Assembly: GCA_903834645.1 (NCBI GenBank)
Contig: CAILKA010000286.1
Location: 1 to 8,143, forward strand
From: an uncultured beta proteobacterium
GTDB lineage: Bacteria; Pseudomonadota; Gammaproteobacteria; Burkholderiales; Burkholderiaceae_C
Reading direction: 5' to 3'
Length of the DNA: 8,143 bases
Position 1 is the first letter of the stretch; each line of letters starts with the position of its first letter. The notes beneath the pieces are model-generated. The model made no database searches, had not been told where the DNA came from, and saw only the letters and a list, made by a program, of their open reading frames with translations. Shown here piece after piece: positions 1 to 7,246 of the stretch. Made by a program: the position numbers and the translations under genes.

Positions 1-647
<647 letters not shown>

Positions 648-660
648 GGGGTTCTCCCGG

Positions 661-1200
661 TCACGCAGTGAGCGCGACCTTCATCTGTTCCAGACGGGCC
701 TTGACCGAGGTGTCGAGCACCTCGTCGCCCACGGTGACGCGGATGCCGCCGATGAGTTCGGGGCGCACCTGCACGCTGGCCTGCAGCCGGCGGCCAAAAC
801 GCCGCTCGAGCGTGGCCACAACCTCGGCCAGCTGTGCCGCATCCATCGCAAAGGCGCTTTCCACGAGTGCGTCGCTGACGCCACCTTGCGTGTTGACCAG
901 CGCAGTGAACTGCGCGGCGATCTCCGGCAACGCGACGAAACGCCCGTTGTCGAGCACCACCTGCAGCAGGTTGGCCGCCTTGGACGAGAGCTTCACGCCC
1001 TGGCCCGACAGCACCTCGACGGCCAGCGCCGCCACCTGTGCGGCCGAGACCTTGGGGTTGTCGGCGAACTGGCGCAGCTGCGCGTCGCTGGCCAGTGCGG
1101 CAAGCGCCGCGAGCTGCTCCTTGAGCGCCACGCCCTCGGCACCTGCGGCCTTGAACAAGGCCTCGGCGTAGGGGCGCGCGAGCGTTGCGATCTCGGCCAT
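661..1200 (-). CDS. atpH: ATP synthase F1 subunit delta
   Basis: Delta subunit (the OSCP equivalent), which sits on top of the alpha/beta hexamer and ties it to the b-subunit peripheral stalk. At 179 residues it has the usual length of about 178. The N-terminal helical domain opens with the family motif LARPYAEALF (residues 7-16). The C-terminal part holds the conserved GGIRVTVGDEVLDTSVKARL stretch, which ends close to the C-terminus as expected. The ATG at 1198-1200 lies one base after the atpF stop (1202-1204), and no clear Shine-Dalgarno sequence precedes it. Translation is therefore probably coupled to atpF (inference). It ends 13 nt before atpA. The assignment rests on motif, length and operon position together. 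Confidence 0.97.
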   Translation of the reverse strand: MAEIATLARPYAEALFKAAGAEGVALKEQLAALAALASDAQLRQFADNPKVSAAQVAALAVEVLSGQGVKLSSKAANLLQVVLDNGRFVALPEIAAQFTALVNTQGGVSDALVESAFAMDAAQLAEVVATLERRFGRRLQASVQVRPELIGGIRVTVGDEVLDTSVKARLEQMKVALTA

Positions 1201-1201
1201 G

Positions 1202-1672
1202 TCAGAGCTCGGTCTTCAGCCGCGCCAGCAGCTCGGCGTGCACGCCGGCGTTGACCTCGCGCTTGAGGATCTGCTCGGCGCCCTTGACGGCCAGGCCGGC
1301 GACCTGCTCGCGCAGCGTCTCGCGCGCCTTGAAGGCTTCCTGCTCGGCCTCGGCACGGGCCGCGGCAATGATCTTGGCAGCCTCCTCGGAAGCACGGGCC
1401 TTGGCCTCCTCCACCGTCTGCTGAGCCAGGCGCTCGGCATCGGCCAGGCGCTTGGCGGCGTCGTCGCGCGCAGCGGCGAGCTGCTGCTCGACGCGCGTGT
1501 TGGCGGCGGACAGTTCGGCCTTGGCCTTGTCGGCCGCGCTCAGGCCGTCGGCGATCTTCTTGGCGCGCTCGTCCAGAGCCGCCGTGATCGGCGGCCAGAC
1601 GAACCGCATCGTGAACCAGACCAGGATCGCGAACACGATCATCTGGACGATGAGGGTGGCATTGATGCTCAC
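1202..1672 (-). CDS. atpF: ATP synthase Fo subunit b
   Basis: Subunit b, the peripheral stalk that anchors F1 to Fo and works as a dimer. The 156 residues match the family length. One N-terminal membrane helix (about residues 5-27, INATLIVQMIVFAILVWFTM) is followed by the conserved FVWPPITAALDERAKKIADGL. A long charged, alanine-rich coiled coil runs from about residue 35 to about 135. The start codon is GTG at 1670-1672, not ATG. It is supported by a GAGGT Shine-Dalgarno sequence (plus-strand 1680-1684) seven bases upstream and by alignment to the usual MxINATL start. The nearest upstream ATG (1687-1689) is out of frame. An 81-nt gap separates it from atpE, while atpH follows after one base. 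Confidence 0.97.
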   Translation of the reverse strand: MSINATLIVQMIVFAILVWFTMRFVWPPITAALDERAKKIADGLSAADKAKAELSAANTRVEQQLAAARDDAAKRLADAERLAQQTVEEAKARASEEAAKIIAAARAEAEQEAFKARETLREQVAGLAVKGAEQILKREVNAGVHAELLARLKTEL

Positions 1673-1753
1673 GTCTCGTACCTCGTCATGGGGTGAAGGC
1701 GCACGCCAGGGACATCGACGGCCCCGAGCGCGCGGCTGACCGGCGCGAAGGAA

Positions 1754-2017
1754 TTACTTCGGCAGGTTGGCGATCTGGCCCAGGAACGGGTTGGCGGTGG
1801 CGAACCACAGCGCGATGCCGGTGCCGATGATGAAGGCCGCGTCGATCAGGCCGGCCAGCAGGAACATCTTGGTCTGCAGCTCGCCCATCAGCTCGGGTTG
1901 GCGCGCGGCCGACTCGAGGTACTTGCTGCCCATGATGCCGATGCCGATGCAGGCACCGACGGCGCCCAGACCGATGATCAGGCCGGCGGCCAGCGCGACA
2001 AAGCTGATGACTTCCAT
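1754..2017 (-). CDS. atpE: ATP synthase Fo subunit c (proton-type c-ring)
   Basis: Subunit c, the membrane hairpin that assembles into the rotating ring of Fo. At 87 residues it has the normal form: helix 1 (about 5-33) with the glycine-rich motif GACIGIGIMG, the polar loop ARQPE (38-42) that contacts gamma/epsilon, and helix 2 (about 51-76) ending in ANPF. The ion-carrying carboxylate is Asp59 (in LIDAAF). Aligned by eye to the sodium-type ring of Ilyobacter tartaricus, the Na+ ligands Gln32 and Ser66 are replaced by Ile26 and Ala60, which supports proton coupling. The ATG at 2015-2017 has a strong AGGAG site (2024-2028) six bases upstream and a pyrimidine-rich leader beyond it. Longer gaps than elsewhere in the operon flank the gene. 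Confidence 0.98.
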   Translation of the reverse strand: MEVISFVALAAGLIIGLGAVGACIGIGIMGSKYLESAARQPELMGELQTKMFLLAGLIDAAFIIGTGIALWFATANPFLGQIANLPK

Positions 2018-2023
2018 GGAAAG

Positions 2024-2067
2024 CTCCTAGTTCAGGTGGGGTGAGAAAGAAAGGGGAGGGAAAAAGA
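2024..2067 (-). promoter_or_regulatory. atpE translation initiation region: pyrimidine tract plus strong RBS
   Basis: On the transcript strand a 25-nt run of only C and U (plus-strand purine run 2043-2067) lies 14 nt upstream of AGGAG (2024-2028), which is six bases before the atpE ATG. This is the most A/T-rich patch in the intergenic space of an otherwise GC-rich operon. In E. coli the atpE leader is a known translation enhancer that raises c-subunit yield, and pyrimidine-rich leaders are favoured by ribosomal protein S1. The ribosome binding site is clear; an enhancer role here is inference from position and composition. Confidence 0.55.
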
Positions 2068-2095
2068 TACAGGCAGCGCGCGTGCGGGCGTGGCC

Positions 2096-2947
2096 TCAGT
2101 GCGAGTCATGCGCCTGACCGACGTACACGAGCGTGAGCATCATGAACAAGAAGGCCTGCAGCGTGATGATCAGGATGTGGAAGATGGCCCAGGCACTGCC
2201 GGCGATGATGTGGCCCAGCGTCAGCAGGATGCCGGTGGCCGACAGGGACCACGCCCCGCCCATCAGCGCGATCAGCATGAAGATGAGCTCGCCCGCGTAC
2301 ATGTTGCCGAACAGCCGCATGCCGTGCGAGACCGTCTTGGCGACGAACTCGATGATCTGCATCGCGAAGTTGAACGGGTACAGGTAGAACTTGTCGCCAA
2401 AGGGGGCGGAGAAGAGCTCGTGCACCCAGCCGCCCAGGCCCTTGATCTTGATGTTGTAGAACACGCAGATCAGCAGCACCGACAGCGACAGGCCCATCGT
2501 CACCGACAGGTCGGCCGTGGGCACGACACGCATGTAATCCTTCATGCCGAGCGCCGGGCCGGCGACGTGCCAGATCGTGGGCAGCAGGTCGACCGGCAGC
2601 AGGTCCATCGCGTTCATCAGGAAGATCCAGACGAACACGGTCAGCGCCAGCGGCGCCACGAGCTTGCGGCTCGTGGCGTTGTGAACGATGCCCTTGGCCT
2701 GGCTCTCGACCATCTCCACGAGGATTTCCACCGCAGCCTGGAAGCGCCCCGGCACACCGGCGGTGGCCCGTGAAGCCGCACGCCACAGCAGGAAGCAGCC
2801 CAGCACCCCGAGCAGGACGGAATAAAAGATCGAGTCGAGGTTGAAGACCGAGAAGTCGACGACCGACGTCTGCTTGGTGTTCTGCAGGTGCTGCAGGTGG
2901 TGGACGATGTACTCGCCGGCCGTAGGGCCTTGACCGCTGGCTGCCAT
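2096..2947 (-). CDS. atpB: ATP synthase Fo subunit a
   Basis: Subunit a, the static membrane part of Fo that forms the two proton half-channels against the c-ring. It has 283 residues, close to the E. coli length of 271. The signature SHGMRLFGNMYAGELIF contains the essential arginine, Arg211 (E. coli Arg210), with Glu220 (E. coli Glu219). The C-terminal channel helix FHILIITLQAFLFMMLTLVY holds His257 and Gln264 (E. coli His245 and Gln252). Several membrane helices are evident, at about 40-56, 96-117, 146-167, 193-208, 215-230, 236-252 and 255-277. The N-terminal GEYIVHHLQHLQ is also typical. The ATG at 2945-2947 has only a weak purine stretch upstream and lies 24 nt after the atpI stop. No key residue is missing. 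Confidence 0.98.
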   Translation of the reverse strand: MAASGQGPTAGEYIVHHLQHLQNTKQTSVVDFSVFNLDSIFYSVLLGVLGCFLLWRAASRATAGVPGRFQAAVEILVEMVESQAKGIVHNATSRKLVAPLALTVFVWIFLMNAMDLLPVDLLPTIWHVAGPALGMKDYMRVVPTADLSVTMGLSLSVLLICVFYNIKIKGLGGWVHELFSAPFGDKFYLYPFNFAMQIIEFVAKTVSHGMRLFGNMYAGELIFMLIALMGGAWSLSATGILLTLGHIIAGSAWAIFHILIITLQAFLFMMLTLVYVGQAHDSH

Positions 2948-2971
2948 CTCGGTTGCTCTGCTCGTTGTTCT

Positions 2972-3457
2972 TCAGCGCCCGCGCCACAGGAGCGCGAACC
3001 AGTACACCTTCATGCACAGCACCATCGCCACCAGCAACGCCGGCCAGCTCAAGGGCTGCACGAACCTCGGCGCAAGCGCAAGCATCGCCACCGAGACCGC
3101 AATCTTCAACAGCTCCCACAACATGAAGCTGACGGCGCCTGCGCCGGGATTCATGCTGGAGAGTCGGCTGGTCATGCCGCGCGCCATCAGCATCGCGGGC
3201 ACCACCACCACCGCCGCGCCATACAGCGCGGACAGTGCAACCGAGCGCTCGCCCCAGAGCAACCACACGAGTGCGGCCACCCCCGCGCCGACCCCCGCCT
3301 GCACTGCCACGACTGTCCAGGGGGACACGCCGGGCGTACGCGCAACGAGAGCCTGCGCCTCCTGCCGAGTCAGCGCCCGCACGGGCGCGTCTTCGGGGTC
3401 GTTCCAGCCTCCCGGGACTTCTGCGCGGATTTCTGCAGACAGCTTCCGCGCGGACAT
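2972..3457 (-). CDS. atpI: ATP synthase subunit I (AtpI, assembly factor)
   Basis: AtpI is the small membrane protein often encoded first in atp operons. It is known to help assemble or stabilise the c-ring and has been linked to Mg2+ handling, but it is not part of the finished enzyme. The chosen start gives 161 residues: a charged cytoplasmic N-terminus (1-43) and four membrane helices at about 45-68, 73-92, 107-129 and 137-157. The helix-3 motif GAGAVSFMLWELLKI is characteristic of the proteobacterial family. The ATG at 3455-3457 was chosen because the upstream in-frame extension (open to 3685) is rich in Arg, Gly and Pro, lacks family similarity, and would run across the candidate promoter. 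No clear Shine-Dalgarno sequence precedes this ATG. It ends 24 nt before atpB. Confidence 0.9.
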   Translation of the reverse strand: MSARKLSAEIRAEVPGGWNDPEDAPVRALTRQEAQALVARTPGVSPWTVVAVQAGVGAGVAALVWLLWGERSVALSALYGAAVVVVPAMLMARGMTSRLSSMNPGAGAVSFMLWELLKIAVSVAMLALAPRFVQPLSWPALLVAMVLCMKVYWFALLWRGR

Positions 3458-3497
3458 TTTGGTGACAGGAACAACGCTCAAGTGGGCAAACCCAACG

Positions 3498-3503
3498 AGT
3501 ATA
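3498..3503 (-). promoter_or_regulatory. Candidate -10 box of the atp operon promoter
   Basis: The minus strand reads TATACT here, five of six matches to the sigma-70 -10 consensus, in a GC-rich region where such a match is rare. The predicted start of transcription near 3491 would give a 5' leader of about 35 nt before atpI. No good -35 hexamer is visible 16-18 bases upstream, so an activator or a weak -35 would be needed. The intergenic position, upstream of the first gene of the operon and between divergent genes, supports the call. Confidence 0.4.
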
Positions 3504-3585
3504 CGTGGAAACCCGCCCTTGAGGCCAGCGGCCAGATTGGCCCAGCCGCACACCAGGGAATCACCCGGGCCTCGATGATGCCGGC

Positions 3586-4767
3586 ATGCAGGACAAAGCC
3601 CGACGGCACGGCCGCACGCACCGAACGGGGCCAGGCCCGGTGGCCAGGCACGCGGCGACGCTGGCCGGCGCCCTTGCCCTGGCATCGGCCCTGGCCTTCG
3701 GGCTCAGCTCGTGCAGCACCGTGAACCCCTACCACGACCCGAACCGACCGCACCACCGCGCCAACGGCTTCCAGAACCGCCACGCCGAGTTCGAGCCCAA
3801 GGGGATGCTCACGGTGCTGCAGTGGCAGTGGGATGCGGCGCGCAACGGCCGCCCCGCGGCTGCGGCCAGGCCGACACCGGCGGTCGCGCCCGACCTGGAG
3901 TTCGTGCACCGCAACGCCCTCGCGGGCAAGGCGATGGAGCCGGCGGCAACCTGGATCGGGCACTCGACGGTGCTGCTGCAGCTGGCGGGCCTGAACGTCC
4001 TGCTGGACCCCATCTTCTCCGAGCGGGCCTCGCCGGTGCCCTTCGCCGGGCCGCGGCGCGCGCAGCCTGCGGGCCTGGCGCTGGCACAACTGCCCCGCAT
4101 CGACCTCGTGCTCATCTCGCACGACCACTACGACCACCTCGACGAGCCAAGCGTGCGCGCGCTTGCGGCGCAGGCCGGCGGGCCGCCGCTGTTCGTGGCG
4201 CCGCTGGGCGTGGGGCAATGGCTGCGGCAGGCCGGGATGGCGCGGGTGGTCGAGCTCGACTGGTGGGACACGCACCAGCTGCCCTCGCCTGCCGGACCGC
4301 TGGAGATTCACCTGACGCCAGCGCAGCACTGGTCGGGCCGCACGCTGGCTGACCGCATGACGCGGCTGTGGGGTGGCTTTGCGCTGATGGCACCGGACTT
4401 CCACGTGCTCTACACCGGCGACACCGGCTACTCGCGCGACTTCGCGGACATCCGCGCCCGCTTCGCCCCGCGCCACGCAGGCGCAGCGGGAGGCTTCGAC
4501 CTCGCGCTGATTCCGATCGGCTCGTACGAGCCCCGCTGGTTCATGGCCGACCAGCACACCAACCCCGCCGAAGCGGTGCAGGTCTTCCTGGACCTGCGCG
4601 CCAAGGCGGCCATCGGCGTGCACTGGGGCACCTTCAGCCTGTCCGACGAGGCGCTGGACGAGCCGCCCCGGGAGCTCGCCGCAGCCCGCCGCGCGCACGG
4701 CGGGGCGGCGGATAATTTCGAGGTGCTGGCCATCGGCCAGACCCGGCGCTATCCGCGCCGGCCTTGA
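3586..4767 (+). CDS. Lipoprotein metallo-beta-lactamase-fold hydrolase (NAPE-PLD/UlaG-like)
   Basis: A 393-residue zinc-type hydrolase of the Lactamase_B_2 class, related to N-acylphosphatidylethanolamine phospholipase D and UlaG-like lactonases. The metal-site motif SHDHYDHLD gives His179, His181, Asp183 and His184, joined by His248 (TPAQHWSGR), Asp279 (TGDTGY) and His346 (GVHWGTF). These are the family positions, so the site looks intact. TWIGHSTVLLQ (122-132) and LLDPIFSERASP (139-150) are also conserved. The N-terminus has a hydrophobic stretch (about 25-40) and the lipobox LSSC with Cys43; Ser at +2 suggests the outer membrane. The ATG start gives a long Arg-rich region before the hydrophobic core. 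A GTG at 3640 (codon 19) would give a more usual lipoprotein signal of about 24 residues. Neither has a clear ribosome binding site. The substrate cannot be told from sequence. Confidence 0.88.
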   Translation: MQDKARRHGRTHRTGPGPVARHAATLAGALALASALAFGLSSCSTVNPYHDPNRPHHRANGFQNRHAEFEPKGMLTVLQWQWDAARNGRPAAAARPTPAVAPDLEFVHRNALAGKAMEPAATWIGHSTVLLQLAGLNVLLDPIFSERASPVPFAGPRRAQPAGLALAQLPRIDLVLISHDHYDHLDEPSVRALAAQAGGPPLFVAPLGVGQWLRQAGMARVVELDWWDTHQLPSPAGPLEIHLTPAQHWSGRTLADRMTRLWGGFALMAPDFHVLYTGDTGYSRDFADIRARFAPRHAGAAGGFDLALIPIGSYEPRWFMADQHTNPAEAVQVFLDLRAKAAIGVHWGTFSLSDEALDEPPRELAAARRAHGGAADNFEVLAIGQTRRYPRRP

Positions 4768-4880
4768 GACGCGAGCCCCTCATGCACCACGCTTCTCGCG
4801 CCCCTCGAGGGCACCCGCCCCTGGGCCGCCTGATGCGTCCGGGGCTCGTCCCGCGCCCGTGCACCCCTTTGCGACTGCCC

Positions 4881-7145
4881 ATGTCCTCGACCCCGCCTGC
4901 ATCCGCCTTGTCCAGACTGCGCTCGGCCGCAGCCGCCGTGCTGGCCGCGGCAGCCTGGATGCTCGCCTGCCCGGCCGGGGCCGCCACGGCCGTGGTGAAG
5001 ACCGACCAGGTGCGTGCGGAACTCGTCGCGCACGCGCCGCAGGGCGTGGCACCGGGCCAGCCGCTGCAGCTGGGCCTGCGCATCGACCATGCGCCGCACT
5101 GGCACACCTACTGGAAGAACCCGGGCGACTCGGGCCTGGCCACGACGCTGCAGTGGACGCTGCCGCCGGGCTTTCAGGCGGGCGAGATCGCCTGGCCGAC
5201 ACCCCGACCGCTGCCCGTGGGGCCGCTGATGAACTTCGGCTACGAGGGCACGTTGCTGCTGCCGGTGGCCGTCACGGTGCCAGCGGGCTTTGCGGGCGAG
5301 GCGCTGGAGGTGAAGCTGCGCGCCGACTGGCTCGTGTGCCGCGACGTGTGCATCCCCGAAGGCGGCGACTTCGTGCTGCGCCTGCCCGCCCGGGCAGCCA
5401 CCGCGCTGCATGGCGCGCTCTTCGAGCAGTCTCGCGGACGCGAGCCGCGCCGCCTGGCGCAGACGCAGGCGCAGGCGCAGGCGCGCGTCGAGGGCGATGC
5501 GCTGCAGGTTCGGGTGCAGGGGGTGCCGGCCGACCTGGCCGGGCGTGCGCTGCGCCTGCTGCCCGAGCTGCCCGGGGTGATCGACAACGCCGCAGGGGTG
5601 CAGGCGCGCTGGGATGGCTCGACCTGGGAGGCGCGCGTGGCACTGTCGCCGCAGCGCAGCGAGAGCCCGGCTTCGATGCAGGCGGTGCTGGTGGTGGACA
5701 GCACCCAGCCAGGCGGTGGTGCACCCGGCGCCCAGTCGGGCGCGGCCGACGGGCCGCCCGGGCTGCAGGTGGCGGTGGCCGTGACCGGTACGTGGCCGGG
5801 CGTGGTCTCGGCCAGCCCCTCGGCGGGACCGTCCACGTCCCCTGCCGTCTCCACCCCTGTGGCCGCACCGGCGCAGGCGCCCGGCCTGGGTGGCCTGGCC
5901 GGCGCGGTGCTGCTGGCGGTCCTGGGCGGGATGCTGCTGAACCTGATGCCCTGCGTGTTTCCGGTGCTGTCGCTGAAGGTGCTGGCGCTGGCGGCGCACG
6001 GCTCGTCGCGCCGGGCGCTGCTGGCCGGCGGGTTCGCCTACACGGCCGGCGTGGTGCTGAGCTTCGTCGCCCTGGCGGGCCTGCTGCTGGCGCTGCGCGC
6101 CGGCGGGGAGCAGCTGGGCTGGGGCTTCCAGCTGCAAGCACCGGGCTTCGTCGCGGCACTGGCCATGCTCTTCACGCTCATCGGCCTGAACCTGCTGGGC
6201 GTGTTCGAGTTCGGCTCGGTGCTGCCGGGGTCGCTGGCTGCCTTGCGGGCGCGCCACCCGGTGGCCGATTCGGCGCTCACCGGCGTGCTCGCCGTGGCGG
6301 TGGCGTCGCCCTGCACCGCCCCGTTCATGGGCGCCTCGCTCGGGCTGGCCGTGACGCTGCCCGCCTGGCAGGCGCTGGCCATCTTCGCCGCGCTCGGCCT
6401 GGGCATGGCCGCGCCCTACCTGGCGGCATGCGCCTGGCCGGGGCTGGCGCGCGCGCTGCCGCGACCGGGCGTGTGGATGGCGCGCTTCAAGACCCTCATG
6501 GCCTTCCCGATGCTGGCCACCGTCATCTGGCTCGTGTGGGTGCTGGGCCAGCAGGCCGGCATCGACGCGGTGGCGGCGCTGCTCACGGTGCTGCTGACGC
6601 TGGCGCTGGCGGCCTGGGCCTTCGGGGCGCCCGATTTCGGGCCGCGCGCACGGCTGGGCTTCGGGGCGCTGGCGCTGGCGCTGCTGGCGCTGGCACTCGC
6701 CTGGGCGTGGCCGAGCCTGCGCGAACAGCCCCCGGCCGCCCGCGCAGGCGCCGCGGCTGCTTCGGATGCCTCCGTCTCGCCCGCCATCTCGGCCGCCGAA
6801 TCACGCTGGCAGCCCTGGACGCCCGAGCGCATGCAGGAGGCGCTCGCGCAGGGCCGACCGGTCTTCGTCGACTTCACCGCCGCGTGGTGCGTGACCTGCC
6901 AGTTCAACAAGCGCAACGCGCTGGCCGACGCGCAGGTGCTGGCCGACTTCGCTGCCCGCAACGTGCTGCTGCTGCGCGCCGACTGGACGCAGCGTGATGC
7001 GCGCATCACGCAGGCGCTCGCCGCGCTCGGGCGCAACGGGGTGCCGGTGTACCTGCTGATGTCCCCGCGCGCGACGGGGCCAAGGCTGCTGAGCGAGATT
7101 CTGTCGGTGCGTGAACTGCGCGAAGCGATCGGGGCGCTGCCCTGA
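4881..7145 (+). CDS. dsbD: Protein-disulfide reductase, DsbD/ScsB type
   Basis: Inner-membrane transporter that passes electrons from cytoplasmic thioredoxin to periplasmic thiol proteins. With the ATG at 4881 it has 754 residues and all three domains. A signal peptide (about 1-36, ending AGAATA) leads to a periplasmic alpha-type domain with WLVCRDVC (Cys153, Cys157). An Ala/Pro/Ser-rich linker follows (309-334), then about eight membrane helices (336-610) with the redox pair Cys358 (NLMPCVFP) and Cys478 (ASPCTAPF). The C-terminal thioredoxin domain carries WCVTC (Cys670, Cys673). The HWHTYWKNPGDSG motif in the first domain resembles ScsB-type proteins more than E. coli DsbD. The frame is open back to a TTG at 4764 that overlaps the upstream stop; ATGs at 4782 and 4833 are also in frame. 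These were rejected because they place 16-39 extra residues before the signal peptide. No clear RBS precedes any of them. Confidence 0.93.
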   Translation: MSSTPPASALSRLRSAAAAVLAAAAWMLACPAGAATAVVKTDQVRAELVAHAPQGVAPGQPLQLGLRIDHAPHWHTYWKNPGDSGLATTLQWTLPPGFQAGEIAWPTPRPLPVGPLMNFGYEGTLLLPVAVTVPAGFAGEALEVKLRADWLVCRDVCIPEGGDFVLRLPARAATALHGALFEQSRGREPRRLAQTQAQAQARVEGDALQVRVQGVPADLAGRALRLLPELPGVIDNAAGVQARWDGSTWEARVALSPQRSESPASMQAVLVVDSTQPGGGAPGAQSGAADGPPGLQVAVAVTGTWPGVVSASPSAGPSTSPAVSTPVAAPAQAPGLGGLAGAVLLAVLGGMLLNLMPCVFPVLSLKVLALAAHGSSRRALLAGGFAYTAGVVLSFVALAGLLLALRAGGEQLGWGFQLQAPGFVAALAMLFTLIGLNLLGVFEFGSVLPGSLAALRARHPVADSALTGVLAVAVASPCTAPFMGASLGLAVTLPAWQALAIFAALGLGMAAPYLAACAWPGLARALPRPGVWMARFKTLMAFPMLATVIWLVWVLGQQAGIDAVAALLTVLLTLALAAWAFGAPDFGPRARLGFGALALALLALALAWAWPSLREQPPAARAGAAAASDASVSPAISAAESRWQPWTPERMQEALAQGRPVFVDFTAAWCVTCQFNKRNALADAQVLADFAARNVLLLRADWTQRDARITQALAALGRNGVPVYLLMSPRATGPRLLSEILSVRELREAIGALP
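5459..5488 (+). repeat. Short in-frame hexanucleotide repeat in dsbD
   Basis: GCAGGC occurs three times in exact tandem at 5465-5482, flanked by degenerate copies, and encodes a QTQAQAQA stretch in the first periplasmic part of the reductase. Because the unit is six bases, copy-number change would keep the frame and only alter linker length. Confidence 0.6.
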
Positions 7146-7160
7146 GCCGCTGCGGCCCCG

Positions 7161-7190
7161 CCTGACCCAGCCTGACTCCGCCCGACTACG
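7161..7190 (+). repeat. Three imperfect 10-bp tandem units downstream of dsbD
   Basis: CCTGACCCAG, CCTGACTCCG and CCCGACTACG follow each other directly, with period 10, in the dsbD-redoxin gap. They share the core CCYGAC. Ten bases is about one DNA turn, so bound protein could sit on one face, but three degenerate copies in C-rich DNA may also be chance. Confidence 0.35.
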
Positions 7191-7246
7191 GCCATACCCT
7201 CACCCCTCCTCGCCCGCCCCTCCTCCCCACCGCACAGCCCACCACC
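7191..7246 (+). promoter_or_regulatory. C-rich leader of the redoxin gene (rut-like, no Shine-Dalgarno)
   Basis: From 7201 to 7246 the plus strand has 32 C, 4 G, 4 T and 6 A by direct count. C-rich, G-poor RNA without structure is the known character of Rho utilisation sites. No purine-rich ribosome binding site lies before the ATG at 7247. The tract could end transcription from dsbD, or modulate expression of the redoxin gene. Composition is seen; function is inference. Confidence 0.35.

Noticed and set aside
2106..3551. 481-codon minus-strand frame across atpB and atpI
   Set aside because: It is a shifted frame of the two real genes, spans their boundary, and gives a low-complexity Arg/Gly-rich protein. 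AtpB and AtpI match their families in the other frame.
4802..4811. 10-bp palindrome CCCTCGAGGG in the gap before dsbD
   Set aside because: It has no loop or T-run, so it is not a terminator, and a single short palindrome in GC-rich DNA is weak evidence for an operator.
4749..6257. 502-codon minus-strand frame opposite dsbD
   Set aside because: The protein is Gln/Arg/His-rich with no domain, and the plus strand codes for an intact reductase with all cysteine motifs.
4859..6997. 712-codon plus-strand frame inside dsbD
   Set aside because: It is a +1 shadow of dsbD made of Ala/Gly/Arg; the other frame carries the signal peptide, membrane helices and CxxC motif.
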